From Cryobacterium sp. SO1 (GTDB lineage Bacteria; Actinomycetota; Actinomycetes; Actinomycetales; Microbacteriaceae): a stretch of DNA of 64,000 nucleotides. Shown one piece after another: positions 40,045-50,081 of the stretch. The stretch spans positions 62,001 to 126,000 of the forward strand of contig NZ_CP067394.1 of NCBI RefSeq assembly GCF_004210215.2. Direction: 5' to 3'. The notes beneath the pieces are model-generated. The model did not search any database. It was not told the origin of the DNA and was given only the letters and a program-made list of their open reading frames with translations. The position numbers and the translations under genes were made by a program. Each line of letters begins with the position of its first letter. Position 1 is the first letter of the stretch.

Positions 40045-42327
40045 TCAGTGCTCGCGAGTCTTGCGCTTACCGGTGCTCGGTCGGGCGTCCCACAGTGCCT
40101 GGGTGGCCTTCTCTGCCGGGGTGGCCATGATGCCGGACGGCGCGAAGATCCGCGACGGCACGGCCAGGTCCTCGTTGGTGGCATTCGAGTGGGTCTTCCA
40201 TGCATTCCAGGTGGCCTGCAGCGCGGTGAAGATCACGATGACGGCGAGCGTGACGAAGACGATCGACAGGATGCCCTGCACCATGGTGTTGCGCACAACG
40301 GCCTCCATCGCCGCGACCGAGGTGGCCGTGCCGAAGCTCGTCTCGCCGTCGGCCAGCGCCTGGGAGAACGCGGCGTTCTGTGCGAAGTAACCCACCGACG
40401 GCACGGTCGAGAAGATCTTCATGATCGAGGCCGTGATGGTCACGACGGCCGCGAAGCCGAGCGGCACCGCCACGATCCAGATGTACTTGAACATGCCGCG
40501 CTTGGCCACGATGGCCATGCACACGGCCAGGGCGATCGCGGCGAGCAGCTGGTTGGCGATGCCGAACAGCGGGAACAGCGTGTTGATGCCGCCGAGCGGG
40601 TCGGTGACGCCCATCACGAGCACCGCACCCCAGGCCGCCACCATGATGCCGGTGGTGAGCCAGGCGCCGGTGCGCCAGGAGGTGTCCTTGAACTTCGGGA
40701 AGAAGTTGCCCAGGCTGTCCTGCAGCATGAACCGGGCCACGCGGGTGCCGGCATCCACCGCGGTGAGGATGAACAGCGCCTCGAACATGATCGCAAAGTG
40801 GTACCAGAACGCCATCATGCCGCTGCCGCCGGCGACCTGTTGCATGATGTTGGCCAGGCCCACCGACAGGGTCGGCGCGCCGCCGGTGCGCGAGACGATG
40901 GTCTCCTCGCCCACGTTGAGCGCGGTCTGGGTGAGCAGCTCCGGGGTGACACTCACGCCCGTCAGGCCCAGGCCGTTCACGAACGCGGCCGCGCCCTGCA
41001 CGGTGCCGCCGGTGAGGGCGGGGGACGCGTTCATGGCGTAGTAGATGCCCTGGTCGATCGACAGCGCGGCCACGAGTGCCATGATCGCCACGAACGACTC
41101 CATCAGCATGCCGCCGTAGCCGATGAATCGGCTCTGGCGTTCCTTCTCGATCAGCTTGGGCGTGGTGCCCGAGGCGATCAGGGCGTGGAAGCCGGAGAGG
41201 GCGCCGCAGGCGATGGTGACGAAGAGGAACGGGAAGAGCGTGCCGCTGACGACGGGACCGGCGCCACTGGTGGCGAACTCGGTGACGGCGGGCACGGTGA
41301 TCTCGGGCCGCACGACGATGATCGCCACGGCGAGCATGCCGATCGTGCCGATCTTCATGAAGGTGGAGAGGTAGTCGCGGGGGGCCAGCAGCAGCCAGAC
41401 CGGCAGGATCGCGGCGATGAAGCCGTAGACGATGATGCCGATGGCCAGCGGCACCTTGTCGACGGTGAACAGCGCAGCTCCCCACGAGGTGCCGGCGATG
41501 GCGCCGCCGCCGACGATCGCGGCGATGAGCAGTACGAAGCCGATGATCGAGATCTCGGTGACCTTGCCCGGACGGAAGAAGCGCAGGTAGCAGCCCATGA
41601 ACAGGGCGATCGGGATGGTCATGCCGACCGAGAAGACGCCCCAGGCGCTTTCGGCGAGGGCGTTGGTCACGACGAGGGCGAGGATGGCCACGATGATGAC
41701 CATGATCGTGAGCGTGGCGATCAGGGCGGCGGTGCCGCCGACCCGGCCGAGCTCGTCGCGGGCCATCTGGCCCAGCGACCGGCCGCCGCGACGCATCGAG
41801 AAGAACAGCACCAGGTAGTCCTGTACGGCGCCGGCGAAGACCACGCCGACGATGATCCAGATCGTGCCGGGCAGGTAGCCCATCTGGGCGGCCAGTACCG
41901 GTCCCACCAGGGGGCCGGCGCCGGCGATGGCGGCGAAGTGGTGGCCGAAGAGCACCCGGCGGTCGGTGGCGGCGTAGTCCTTGCCGTCGGCCTTGTACTC
42001 GGCGGGCGTGGCCCGGCGGTCATCCGGGCGCAGCAGGTGCTTCTGGATGTAGTTGGAGTAGAACCGGTACCCGATCAGGTAGGTGCAGATCGCGGCGAAG
42101 ACGAACCAGATGGCGTTCACGGTCTCGCCGCGCACCACGGCCAGCATCACCCAGCTCAATCCACCGAGCAGCGCGATGGCCACCCAGATCGCGATCTTCA
42201 CCGGCGTCCAGTGGGCTTCTTCGGCCTCGTGGATTGTCGGGTCCAGGGCCACCGGCGGCAGCGCGGGGTCCTGGGTGAGGTCTGGTTCGTTGATCGCGTC
42301 GTGCGGAATCTTGGACGTAGCGTCCAT
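40045..42327 (-). CDS. cstA: Carbon starvation protein A (CstA family transporter)
   Basis: A 760-residue membrane protein with 16 or more hydrophobic segments. CstA features include RRVLFGHHFAAIAGAGPLVG (about 127-146), GAVQDYLVLFFSMRRGGRSL (about 176-195) and GCLLFALLI-like regions, with GTSWGAALFTVDK at about 285. CstA proteins import pyruvate or peptides and are induced during carbon shortage. The ATG at 42327 is the natural start. It is followed by the short YbdD-type gene, the usual partner. Length exceeds the classic 700 because of N- and C-terminal soluble tails. Confidence 0.95.
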   Translation of the reverse strand: MDATSKIPHDAINEPDLTQDPALPPVALDPTIHEAEEAHWTPVKIAIWVAIALLGGLSWVMLAVVRGETVNAIWFVFAAICTYLIGYRFYSNYIQKHLLRPDDRRATPAEYKADGKDYAATDRRVLFGHHFAAIAGAGPLVGPVLAAQMGYLPGTIWIIVGVVFAGAVQDYLVLFFSMRRGGRSLGQMARDELGRVGGTAALIATLTIMVIIVAILALVVTNALAESAWGVFSVGMTIPIALFMGCYLRFFRPGKVTEISIIGFVLLIAAIVGGGAIAGTSWGAALFTVDKVPLAIGIIVYGFIAAILPVWLLLAPRDYLSTFMKIGTIGMLAVAIIVVRPEITVPAVTEFATSGAGPVVSGTLFPFLFVTIACGALSGFHALIASGTTPKLIEKERQSRFIGYGGMLMESFVAIMALVAALSIDQGIYYAMNASPALTGGTVQGAAAFVNGLGLTGVSVTPELLTQTALNVGEETIVSRTGGAPTLSVGLANIMQQVAGGSGMMAFWYHFAIMFEALFILTAVDAGTRVARFMLQDSLGNFFPKFKDTSWRTGAWLTTGIMVAAWGAVLVMGVTDPLGGINTLFPLFGIANQLLAAIALAVCMAIVAKRGMFKYIWIVAVPLGFAAVVTITASIMKIFSTVPSVGYFAQNAAFSQALADGETSFGTATSVAAMEAVVRNTMVQGILSIVFVTLAVIVIFTALQATWNAWKTHSNATNEDLAVPSRIFAPSGIMATPAEKATQALWDARPSTGKRKTREH

Positions 42328-42816
42328 ATTCTCCCCTTTGAGATGCAGAGAAACTCACAGCTGATTGCCGGGTAACTCCCTAACGGTAACAGCCGAGAAC
42401 TCCTCAGGAGAGGCCTTTAGTCCTGCGTGTGTCGCGCAGACGTCCTCCCCGCCGGCCTCGCTCAGGGGTGTGAGGCGCTGGTGAAGACGTCGTTTGGGGG
42501 TGACCGTGGTCTGGCCCCGGTGGTGCAGCTGGCGGCTCAGCTGTCCGAAGACATTGGTCACCGATTCGACGTTGAGGTGCCCGATCACCGTGCGCTGAGG
42601 CAGGAACCCCCGGTGGTCGCGAAGTCCACCACCAGTTGTTCGGTGATGAGCCCGGAGTGCGCAGGGTGAGGGCGAGGCCGTCAGGCGGCGAGGGGCGTGC
42701 TGCGGGGTGGGCAAAGCTCGTCAGCAGGCGCCATGCCCGCATCGCTAAAATGGACGAATCCGTACCCGGGCCCCTGCCCGGCATTTTGACCATCCTTTTG
42801 GACCATTGGAGCCACC
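42328..42816. other. 489-bp spacer between cstA and glyS, mostly unexplained
   Basis: It contains the divergent promoters of cstA and glyS. On the minus strand a short stretch (about 42600-42670) has coding-like codon use (GLITEQLVVDFATTGG), but the frame hits stops on both sides and neighbouring frames take over, as in a decayed gene. On the plus strand a frame at 42427-42669 has no recognisable family. No palindrome family member is seen. It may be a degenerate coding relic. Confidence 0.5.
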
Positions 42817-44202
42817 GTGGCCGCACTTTCCCGTCTTGATTCCGTCATCGCCCTCGCCCGCCACCGCGGCTTCGTGTTCCAGGCCGGTGAGATCTACGGC
42901 GGTAGCCGGTCGGCCTGGGACTACGGGCCCCTCGGCGTGGAGCTGAAGGAGAACATCAAGAAGCAGTGGTGGCGCTTCATGGTCACCAGCCGCGACGACG
43001 TCGTGGGCCTGGACTCCTCCGTCATCCTGCCGCGTAAGGTCTGGGAGGCCTCCGGCCACGTCGAGGTGTTCTCCGATCCGCTGATCGAGTGCACCAGCTG
43101 CCACAAGCGCTTCCGCGAAGACCACCTGGTGGAGGAGTTCGAGGAGAAGAAGGGTCGCCCGCCCGAGGGCGGTGTGGATGGCATCGCCTGCCCCAACTGC
43201 GGCAACCGGCACACCTGGACCGAGCCGCGCGCGTTCTCCGGCCTGCTCAAGACCTTCCTCGGCCCGGTCGACGAAGAGGCCGGGATGGTGTACCTCCGCC
43301 CCGAGACCGCGCAGGGCATTTTCGTGAACTTCGCCAATGTGCTGCAGGCCGCGCGCATGAAGCCCCCGTTCGGCATCGGCCAGATCGGTAAGAGCTTCCG
43401 CAACGAGATCACCCCCGGAAACTTCATCTTCCGCACCCGCGAGTTCGAGCAGATGGAGATGGAATTCTTCGTCGAGCCCGGCACTGACGAGGAGTGGCAC
43501 CAGTACTGGATCGACCAGCGGATGGGCTGGTACACCGGCCTCGGCATCAACCCGGAGAACCTGCGGCTATTCGAACACGCCCAGGAGAAGCTCTCGCACT
43601 ACTCCAAGCGCACCGTCGACATCGAGTACCGCTTCGGCTTCTCCGGCAGCGAGTTCGGCGAGCTGGAGGGTGTGGCCAACCGCACCGACTTCGACCTCAA
43701 GACGCACTCCGAGGCATCCGGCAAGGACCTCTCGTACTTCGACCAGACCAAGAACGAGCGCTGGGTCCCGTACGTGATCGAGCCCGCGGCCGGCCTCACC
43801 CGCTCGCTCATGGCGTTTCTGGTGGATGCCTACCACGAGGAGGAAGTGCCCAACGCGAAGGGCGGCGTCGACAAGCGCACCGTGCTCAAGCTCGACCCGC
43901 GCCTGGCCCCGATCAAGGCGGCCGTGCTGCCCCTTTCGCGCAATGAGGCCCTCTCGCCGATGGCCCGCTCCCTGGCCGCGCGCCTGCGCGAGTCGTGGAA
44001 CGTGGACTTCGACGACGCCGGCGCCATCGGCCGCCGCTATCGCCGCCAGGACGAGATCGGCACCCCGTACTGCATCACGGTGGACTTCGACTCGCTCGAG
44101 GACCAGGCCGTGACAGTGCGTGACCGCGACACCATGGCGCAGGAGCGGGTGCCCCTGGCCGAGCTGGACGCGTACCTGGCCGTGCGACTGCGCGGAGCCT
44201 AA
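42817..44202 (+). CDS. glyS: Glycyl-tRNA synthetase, alpha2 type
   Basis: Charges tRNA-Gly. A 461-residue class II synthetase of the dimeric bacterial/eukaryotic type, with the catalytic domain starting [21 protein letters not shown] zinc-binding pair CTSCHKRF (about 92-95) and CPNCGNRH (about 125-128) is followed by class II motif 2 ([25 protein letters not shown]) and motif 3 ([16 protein letters not shown]). The C-terminal anticodon-binding domain begins near residue 360. GTG start at 42817 with TTGGAG 6 bp upstream. The length is typical. It is isolated from other tRNA synthetase genes. Confidence 0.96.
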   Translation: MAALSRLDSVIALARHRGFVFQAGEIYGGSRSAWDYGPLGVELKENIKKQWWRFMVTSRDDVVGLDSSVILPRKVWEASGHVEVFSDPLIECTSCHKRFREDHLVEEFEEKKGRPPEGGVDGIACPNCGNRHTWTEPRAFSGLLKTFLGPVDEEAGMVYLRPETAQGIFVNFANVLQAARMKPPFGIGQIGKSFRNEITPGNFIFRTREFEQMEMEFFVEPGTDEEWHQYWIDQRMGWYTGLGINPENLRLFEHAQEKLSHYSKRTVDIEYRFGFSGSEFGELEGVANRTDFDLKTHSEASGKDLSYFDQTKNERWVPYVIEPAAGLTRSLMAFLVDAYHEEEVPNAKGGVDKRTVLKLDPRLAPIKAAVLPLSRNEALSPMARSLAARLRESWNVDFDDAGAIGRRYRRQDEIGTPYCITVDFDSLEDQAVTVRDRDTMAQERVPLAELDAYLAVRLRGA

Positions 44203-44252
44203 CCGCCGCGCGTCCGGTCGCGCCCGGCATTCGGTCGCCCCCGGTCGGCGCG

Positions 44253-44536
44253 CCCGGTCCCATAACGGCGCCCGGTCCCATAACGGCGCCCGACCCGCAT
44301 ATCGCGTGATGCGGGGTAGGCGCCGTTCTGCGGGTGGCGCGCCACCCGCGTAGCGGCGCTGTGCCCGCATGGCTGCGGATGCCGCGCTCTCGGGTCTCCG
44401 GTTGTCCCTGTGTTCGTAGCGTGCCCCCGCGCGGCAGCGGATGCTCCGCGCGACGTGCTCTGCGGGGTAGGCGCCGTTCTGCGGGTGGCGCGCCACCCGC
44501 GTAGCGGCGCTGTGCCCGCATAGCTGCGGATGCCGC
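44253..44536. repeat. Repeat-rich spacer after glyS: 76-bp direct repeat and 18-bp tandem
   Basis: CCCGGTCCCATAACGGCG occurs twice in tandem (44253-44288). A 76-bp segment (44310-44385) is repeated at 44461-44536 with one base difference. Each copy contains GGGTAGGCGCCGTTCTGCGG, the palindrome GGGTGGCGCGCCACCC, and GCGGATGCCGC. The repeat period is 151 bp. This 394-bp glyS/ADH spacer (44203-44596) has no credible gene; several frames read through it only because it is GC-rich. Origin is unknown; recent duplication is clear. Confidence 0.8.
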
Positions 44537-44596
44537 CCACGCCGCCGCCCCCGCGTAGGCCTGTGCCGCCCTCCGCACGGCCGCGCCGCCGCGGCG

Positions 44597-45643
44597 TTAC
44601 GGCAGGGTCAGGTCGATCACGGTGACACCGGCCGCGGGCAGCGGCGCCGACATCGCGGCCAAGGCCGCCGGCGCATCCGCCAACGGGATGCGGTGGCTGA
44701 TCAGGTTTTGCGGGCGCAGTTTGCCGCTGGCCACGAGGGCCATCAGCTCGGGGTAGTCGCCGGCGGGCATGCCGTGGCTGCCGAGCACGGCGAGCTCGCG
44801 GCCGATCACCAGGCCGAGTGGCAGGCGGGGGTCCTCGGCGAGCAGGCCGATCTGCACGTGCCGCCCGTGGGTGGCCAGCGAGCGGATGGCGATGCCCACG
44901 GTGTTCTCCCGGCCGAGCGCCTCCACCGACACCTGGGCGCCGCCATCGGCGAGCAGGCGCACCCGCTCCACCACCGCGGCGTCGGTCATGCCGGTGGAGT
45001 TGACCGTGTAGGCGGCGCCGGCACGGGCCGCGGCGGCCAGGGCGTCCACGCTGATGTCCACGGCGATCACCCGGGCGCCCAGGGCTGTGCCGATCATCAC
45101 GGCCGACAAGCCCACCCCGCCACAGCCGATCACCACGAGGGTTTCGCCGGCCACCAGTTTCGCCTGGTGCACGAGGCCGCGGTACGACGTGGCGAACCGG
45201 CAGCCGAGCAGGGCGGCGGCGCCGGCGTCGAGGGAATCCGGTACCGCGATCAGGTTCACATCGGCGTGGTGCAGGGCGACCCGTTCGGCGTACGACCCCC
45301 AGTGGGTGAACCCGGGCTGCGTCTGGTAGCGACAGACCTGCGCGTTGCCGCCGGCGCACTCCGGGCAGTCGCCGCAGGCACAGACGAACGGCACGGTGAC
45401 CCGCTGGCCCACCGTGAACCTTCGCACGAGCGGGCCGACGGCGTCGATCACGCCGACGAGCTCGTGGCCGGGAACGTGAGGCAGGGCGATGCCGGCGTCG
45501 TGGCCCAGCCAGCCGTGCCAGTCGCTGCGGCAGAGTCCGGTGGCCTCGACCCGCACCACGACACCGGCGGCGCTGGGCTCCGGATCGGCCACCTCGCGCA
45601 CGACGGGCAGCTCCCCGAACTGATCGAACCAGACGGCTTTCAC
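44597..45643 (-). CDS. Zinc-dependent alcohol dehydrogenase
   Basis: A 348-residue medium-chain dehydrogenase. The catalytic zinc site appears in TGLCRSDWHGW (C37) and PHVPGHELVGVID (His-Glu). The structural zinc is bound by CACGDCPECAGGNAQVC (about 88-104). The Rossmann motif is VVIGCGGVGLSAVMIG (about 170-185). Alcohol substrate and cofactor are unknown. The ATG start at 45643 gives the common MKAVWFDQFGE opening. It ends at the repeat-rich glyS spacer. Confidence 0.92.
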   Translation of the reverse strand: MKAVWFDQFGELPVVREVADPEPSAAGVVVRVEATGLCRSDWHGWLGHDAGIALPHVPGHELVGVIDAVGPLVRRFTVGQRVTVPFVCACGDCPECAGGNAQVCRYQTQPGFTHWGSYAERVALHHADVNLIAVPDSLDAGAAALLGCRFATSYRGLVHQAKLVAGETLVVIGCGGVGLSAVMIGTALGARVIAVDISVDALAAAARAGAAYTVNSTGMTDAAVVERVRLLADGGAQVSVEALGRENTVGIAIRSLATHGRHVQIGLLAEDPRLPLGLVIGRELAVLGSHGMPAGDYPELMALVASGKLRPQNLISHRIPLADAPAALAAMSAPLPAAGVTVIDLTLP

Positions 45644-45711
45644 GTCAGAACCACGCTCCGCTCAGAACCACGCCCGGCTCACCACCGGGCCGGGCCGATG
45701 AACCGACCACA

Positions 45712-47112
45712 TCAGGACGCGGCGTCGGAGATGCCGACCACCGCGGGCAGTTCGGACGGTGCCTCCGTCGACTCCGGCAGGGTGACATCGATGCCGAACA
45801 GAGCGTCGAGCCCGCCGAGGAACGCATCCTGGTCGCCGGCCCTGGCGAGCTCGCGCGAGCGGACCATGGGGGTGTGCAGCAGCACGCCGGCGAGGTGCCG
45901 CAGGGCGGACTCGGTCGCCTCGCTGGTGTCGCCGCGCTTCCTGGCCCGCGCGATCTCACCGTCGAGGATGTCGAAGACATGGCAGCGCAGCGCCACGACG
46001 GCCGGTGCCAGGCTCTGCTCCTCGGCCACGGCGGAGAACTTCTTGGCGGCCCGGCCCACCAGCTTGCGAGCCTCGCTGGTCGCATTGAGCTGTTCGAGGG
46101 GCGCGTGGATGCGGATTGTCTCGAGGTCGAGCAGCTCGACTCCGGGCACGTCGCTGACGTCTGGGTCCACGTTGCGGGGCAGGCCGAGGTCGATCACCAG
46201 TTGGCGGGCGTCGTCCGGCTCAGTGCCGACGGGGCAGGTACGCACGCCATCCGGCCCGGCCACCAGGGCGGGGACCTCCGTGGCGTGCTTCGCGGCCACG
46301 AGGGCGCGGCCGGCGGTGAGGATGCCCGCGTCGATGACGTGGTGCTCCGCGGTGGTGCAGGTGAGGATCAGGTCGGCCAGGGCGGTTTCGTGGGCCAGTT
46401 CGGCGGCATCCGTCAGCACGGCCCCGATGTCGTGTGCGGTGGCGAACTTCACGGCGCGGCCGGACGGTGAGTAGACCCGCACGTCGGTGACGCCGAGGTC
46501 GCGGAGGGCCGCCAGCGACGCGCCGGCGTACCGGCCGGTGCCGACCAGCAGCACCCGGGTGTGCGCCCAGTCGGTGACCCGGCTCTCGGCCAGTTCGAGC
46601 GCGAGACGCACGAGCGAGCGGCCGGCGGCGCCGATGCCGGTGCGGTTCTTCACGCCGCGGGAGGTCTGGGAGGCACGCTGGAACAGCCGCTCGAGTTCGG
46701 GACTGGTGGTTCCGGCGGCGCGGGCCTCCTCGAGGGAGCGCCGAACCTGCCCGGCGATTTCGCCCTCGCCGACCACGACGGACTCGAGTCCGCTGGTCAC
46801 GGCGAAGAGGTGCTCGGCCACGCCGTTGCCGTGCACTACGTCGAGCGTGTCGCGGAGCAGGTCGGCGCTGACGCCGGTGCTCGCGCTCACGGCGTCGATC
46901 GCGGCATAGACCGCCGGAAGCGGGGAGACCCCGAACGGTTCGTCGAGGTCGAGGTAGGCCTCGAATCGGTTGCAGGTGGCCACGACCACGGCCCCGTTGA
47001 GGGCATCGTGACCCGTGAGCATCCCGCCCGCCGCTGCATCCGCGCCAACAGACAGCTTTTCGAGCACGTCGAAGCTGGAGTTCTTGTGGTTCGCGGACAG
47101 ACAAATCAACAC
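45712..47112 (-). CDS. hemA: Glutamyl-tRNA reductase
   Basis: First committed step of the C5 tetrapyrrole route: reduces glutamyl-tRNA to glutamate-1-semialdehyde with NADPH. A 466-residue protein with the catalytic Cys47 in [14 protein letters not shown] and the domain-2 Rossmann motif [21 protein letters not shown] (about 188-208), where RY replaces the usual GxMG-like ending. [12 protein letters not shown] (about 115) and [16 protein letters not shown] (about 145) are typical. The GTG start at 47112 gives [15 protein letters not shown]. It is divergent from hemE with a 73-bp shared promoter region. Confidence 0.94.
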   Translation of the reverse strand: MLICLSANHKNSSFDVLEKLSVGADAAAGGMLTGHDALNGAVVVATCNRFEAYLDLDEPFGVSPLPAVYAAIDAVSASTGVSADLLRDTLDVVHGNGVAEHLFAVTSGLESVVVGEGEIAGQVRRSLEEARAAGTTSPELERLFQRASQTSRGVKNRTGIGAAGRSLVRLALELAESRVTDWAHTRVLLVGTGRYAGASLAALRDLGVTDVRVYSPSGRAVKFATAHDIGAVLTDAAELAHETALADLILTCTTAEHHVIDAGILTAGRALVAAKHATEVPALVAGPDGVRTCPVGTEPDDARQLVIDLGLPRNVDPDVSDVPGVELLDLETIRIHAPLEQLNATSEARKLVGRAAKKFSAVAEEQSLAPAVVALRCHVFDILDGEIARARKRGDTSEATESALRHLAGVLLHTPMVRSRELARAGDQDAFLGGLDALFGIDVTLPESTEAPSELPAVVGISDAAS

Positions 47113-47185
47113 CGCTTGATTCTACGTTGTGTCGAACAACACCTCGAATCGTTCCCCCAGCTTATGTAGAGGACAATCGAGGGTG
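47113..47185. promoter_or_regulatory. Divergent promoter region of hemA and hemE
   Basis: A 73-bp spacer separates the GTG of hemA and the ATG of hemE. It contains two AACAAC-like runs and CTTATGTAGAGGACAATCGA before hemE; TATGTA (47163-47168) could be a -10 element for hemE. No strong inverted repeat was found. Confidence 0.4.
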
Positions 47186-48343
47186 ATGAACCTCGACACG
47201 ACGCACCCACTTTCTTCCGGCCTCACCTCGGACTCCCGCCTGGTGCGGGCCTACCAGGGCACCCGCCCTGCCGTGACCCCGGTGTGGTTCATGCGCCAGG
47301 CCGGCCGCTCCCTTCCCGAGTACCGCGAACTGCGGGTGGGCACCCGGATGCTCGACGCCTGCCTGGACCCCGCGATGGCCAGCGAGATCACCCTGCAGCC
47401 GATCCGCCGGCACGGCGTCGACGCGGGCATCCTGTTCAGCGACATCGTCGTGCCGCTCAAGCTCGTGGGCGTCGACGTGGAGATCGTCGCCGGCAAGGGC
47501 CCGGTGCTCGCCGAGGCCGTGCGCACCGCCGCGGATGTCGACCGCCTCATCGCCCTGGACCCTGCCGTGCTCGACACCGCTTTGGCCCCCATCAGCGAGG
47601 CCGTCGCCCTCACCGTCGCCGCGCTGGGCTCCACCCCGCTGATCGGCTTCGCCGGGGCGCCGTTCACCCTGGCCGCGTACATCGTCGAGGGCGGGCCGTC
47701 CAAGGACCACATCCACGCCCGCACCCTGATGCACTCGGACCCGGAGGCCTGGACCAAGCTGATGGCCTGGACCGCCGAGGTGACCGGCCGGTTCCTCCGC
47801 GCCCAGGTGCTCGCCGGTGCCAGCGCCGCGCAGCTGTTCGACTCCTGGGCCGGCGCCCTCTCGCTCGACGACTACAGCCGCTTCGTCGCCCCGGCGTCCA
47901 CCGCCGCGATCGGGCATGTCCGCGACCTCACTTACGTGGAGTCCGCCGGTGACCTGGCCGCGGACCCGGAGTCGATCCGCCGCAATGTTCCGGTCGTGCA
48001 CTTCGGTGTCGGCACCGGCGAGCTGCTCAAGGCCATGCACGGTATCGGCGCCGACGTCGTCGGCGTGGACTACCGGGTGCCCCTGGATGAGGCCAGCCGG
48101 CGCCTCGGCGGCGTCGTGCCCGTGCAGGGCAACATCGACCCGGCCCTGCTGAACGCGCCCTGGCCGGTGCTCGAGGCGCACGTCCTCGACGTGCTCGAGC
48201 GCGGCCGCACGGCGCCGTCCCACGTGCTCAACCTCGGCCACGGCGTGCCGCCGGAGACGAACCCCGACGTGCTCACCCGGCTGGTGCAGTTCGTGCACGA
48301 AACCACGTCAACTCCCTCCCCCGCGGAGCGCCCCGCCTCGTAG
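47186..48343 (+). CDS. hemE: Uroporphyrinogen decarboxylase
   Basis: Decarboxylates uroporphyrinogen III to coproporphyrinogen III. A 385-residue TIM-barrel protein with the N-terminal signature PVWFMRQAGRSLPEYRELR (about 34-52) bearing the key Arg residues, GFAGAPFTLAAYIVEGGPSK (about 155-174) and a catalytic Asp in ILFSDIVVPLKLVG (about 88-101). The ATG at 47186 is preferred to an upstream in-frame ATG at 47129, because GAGG and AGAGGA lie just ahead of it and hemA begins in the other direction. It opens the large plus-strand heme cluster. Confidence 0.95.
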   Translation: MNLDTTHPLSSGLTSDSRLVRAYQGTRPAVTPVWFMRQAGRSLPEYRELRVGTRMLDACLDPAMASEITLQPIRRHGVDAGILFSDIVVPLKLVGVDVEIVAGKGPVLAEAVRTAADVDRLIALDPAVLDTALAPISEAVALTVAALGSTPLIGFAGAPFTLAAYIVEGGPSKDHIHARTLMHSDPEAWTKLMAWTAEVTGRFLRAQVLAGASAAQLFDSWAGALSLDDYSRFVAPASTAAIGHVRDLTYVESAGDLAADPESIRRNVPVVHFGVGTGELLKAMHGIGADVVGVDYRVPLDEASRRLGGVVPVQGNIDPALLNAPWPVLEAHVLDVLERGRTAPSHVLNLGHGVPPETNPDVLTRLVQFVHETTSTPSPAERPAS

Positions 48344-48425
48344 CGCACCGCTTCCGGGAGCCGCTCACCAGAGCCCAGCTCACCAGAGCCCGTGCCGGCC
48401 GCAGACGCCGGCGGAAAGCAAGGTC

Positions 48426-49991
48426 ATGAAGGACGTCTTGGTCATCGGCGGAGGTGTCGCCGGTCTGGTGGCCGCCCGCGAGTGCGCCCACCTCGGGCTC
48501 AGCGTTGTTGTGCTGGAGGCAGCCGGCACGCTCGGCGGGGCCGTGGTCGGCCACGAGGTCGCCGGCCTGCAGCTGGACGCCGGAGCGGAGAGCTTCGCCG
48601 TGCGCGGCAACACCGTGGCGGCATTCATCGCCGACCTCGGCCTCACCGATCAGATCGTCGAGCCGAACCCGGCCGGCGCCTGGCTGCACCTGCCCGGGCA
48701 CCGCCCCGGCGGCGCCCCCGTGTCGGTGCCGCTGCCCAAGGCCGGCGTGCTCGGCATCCCCGGGTCGCCGCTGGCCGAGGATGTGCGTCTGGCGATCGGC
48801 TGGTCCGGGGCGCTTCGCGCCTATGCCGACCGGCTGATTCCGGTGCTCAAGATCGGCCGGGAGCACAGCCTGGGCGCGCTCGTGAGCAAGCGGATGGGCC
48901 AGAAGGTGCTCGATCGCCTGGTCAACCCGGTCGCCGGCGGGGTCTATGCCACCGCGGCCGCCGATCTCGAGGTGGACGTCGTGGCCCCCGGCCTCAACCG
49001 CGCCCTCACCTCGGCCGGGTCCCTCTCCGGCGCGGTCACCGCAATGCGCACCGCCGCGCCGGCCGGTTCCGCCGTGCGCGGGTTGGACGGCGGCATGCAC
49101 CGCCTGGTCGACGCCCTGGTCGCCGACCTCGGGCGCTACGACGTCCAGATCCGCACGCACGCCGCCGTGACCGGCTTCACGCCGGTCGACGTGCCCAAGA
49201 CCGGCGCGGACGGCAGCCAGACGACCAGCCGCAGCTGGGTCGTCGAGTTCGCCCCGACGACGGATGCCGACGCCGCAGCCGACGCCGCAGCCGGTGACAC
49301 GGCCGCCGCGAACGCCGCCTCCGCCGACGCACCCGACGCACCCGCCACGCCGGCCGAGCCGCGCACGCTCGAGGCCCGGCACGTGATCCTCGCCGTTCCC
49401 GCCGCCGCCGCCCTGGGCCTGTTGGCCCCGCTCGGCACCGACTTCGCCGCCCTCGCGGCCCTGGACTGGCCCGCACCGGCCGCCGTCGAACTGGCCACCT
49501 TGGTGCTCGACGCGCCGGCGCTGGACGCGCACCCGCGCGGCAACGGAGTGCTCGTGGCCGAGGGCACCCCGGGGGTCACCGCCAAGGCGATCACCCACGT
49601 CACCGCCAAGTGGGCCTGGGTGGATGCCCTCACCCCGCCCGGCCGGCACATCCTGCGACTCTCCTTCGGCCGCGCCGGCGCCCCGGTGCCCACACTGAGC
49701 CTCAGCGACGCCGAGCTGCAGCAACTCGCCGTGCACGACGCCGCGGCGATCCTCGGTGTCGACCTCGCCGGAGCCCCGGTTGTGGGATTCGCCCGCACCC
49801 TGTGGAGCGACGGCCTCTCGCCCGCGACGATCGGCGCGCCCGAGCGCATCCGCCGGGTGCGGGAGAGGGTCGAGGCCACAGCCGGCCTCGACGTCACCGG
49901 CGGCTGGCTCTCCGGCACCGGCCTGGCCTCGGTGATCCCCGATGCGCTCGCCGCGGGTATCCGCGGCAGACGGGCAGTGCTAGACCTCTGA
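48426..49991 (+). CDS. hemY: Protoporphyrinogen/coproporphyrinogen oxidase with Ala-rich insertion
   Basis: An FAD enzyme of 521 residues that oxidises coproporphyrinogen III to coproporphyrin III in actinobacteria (CgoX/HemY). The N-terminal dinucleotide motif is LVIGGGVAGLVAARECAHLG (5-24), then VLEAAGTLGGAVVG. LDAGAESFAVRGN and the C-terminal GGWLSGTGLASVIPDALAAG are typical. Residues about 280-310 form an Ala/Asp/Thr-rich low-complexity insertion (DAAADAAAGDTAAANAASAD) in the substrate-domain region, not seen in usual HemY. It follows hemE by 82 bp. Confidence 0.92.
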   Translation: MKDVLVIGGGVAGLVAARECAHLGLSVVVLEAAGTLGGAVVGHEVAGLQLDAGAESFAVRGNTVAAFIADLGLTDQIVEPNPAGAWLHLPGHRPGGAPVSVPLPKAGVLGIPGSPLAEDVRLAIGWSGALRAYADRLIPVLKIGREHSLGALVSKRMGQKVLDRLVNPVAGGVYATAAADLEVDVVAPGLNRALTSAGSLSGAVTAMRTAAPAGSAVRGLDGGMHRLVDALVADLGRYDVQIRTHAAVTGFTPVDVPKTGADGSQTTSRSWVVEFAPTTDADAAADAAAGDTAAANAASADAPDAPATPAEPRTLEARHVILAVPAAAALGLLAPLGTDFAALAALDWPAPAAVELATLVLDAPALDAHPRGNGVLVAEGTPGVTAKAITHVTAKWAWVDALTPPGRHILRLSFGRAGAPVPTLSLSDAELQQLAVHDAAAILGVDLAGAPVVGFARTLWSDGLSPATIGAPERIRRVRERVEATAGLDVTGGWLSGTGLASVIPDALAAGIRGRRAVLDL

Positions 49992-50081
49992 TCAGGACTG
50001 ATTCAGGCGTTGCACACACGTGCCTCCCCGGGCCGGGGGGTTACGCTTGGCACTACATGAACGTAACGGAATGGAGTCACA

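Noticed and set aside
39904..42375. An 823-residue plus-strand frame over cstA
   Set aside because: Composition (HGD, GDRH runs) is typical of an antisense shadow of a membrane-protein gene; cstA on the minus strand is certain.
42427..42669. An 80-residue plus-strand frame between cstA and glyS
   Set aside because: No homology-like motif and no ribosome site; mentioned only as part of the unexplained spacer.
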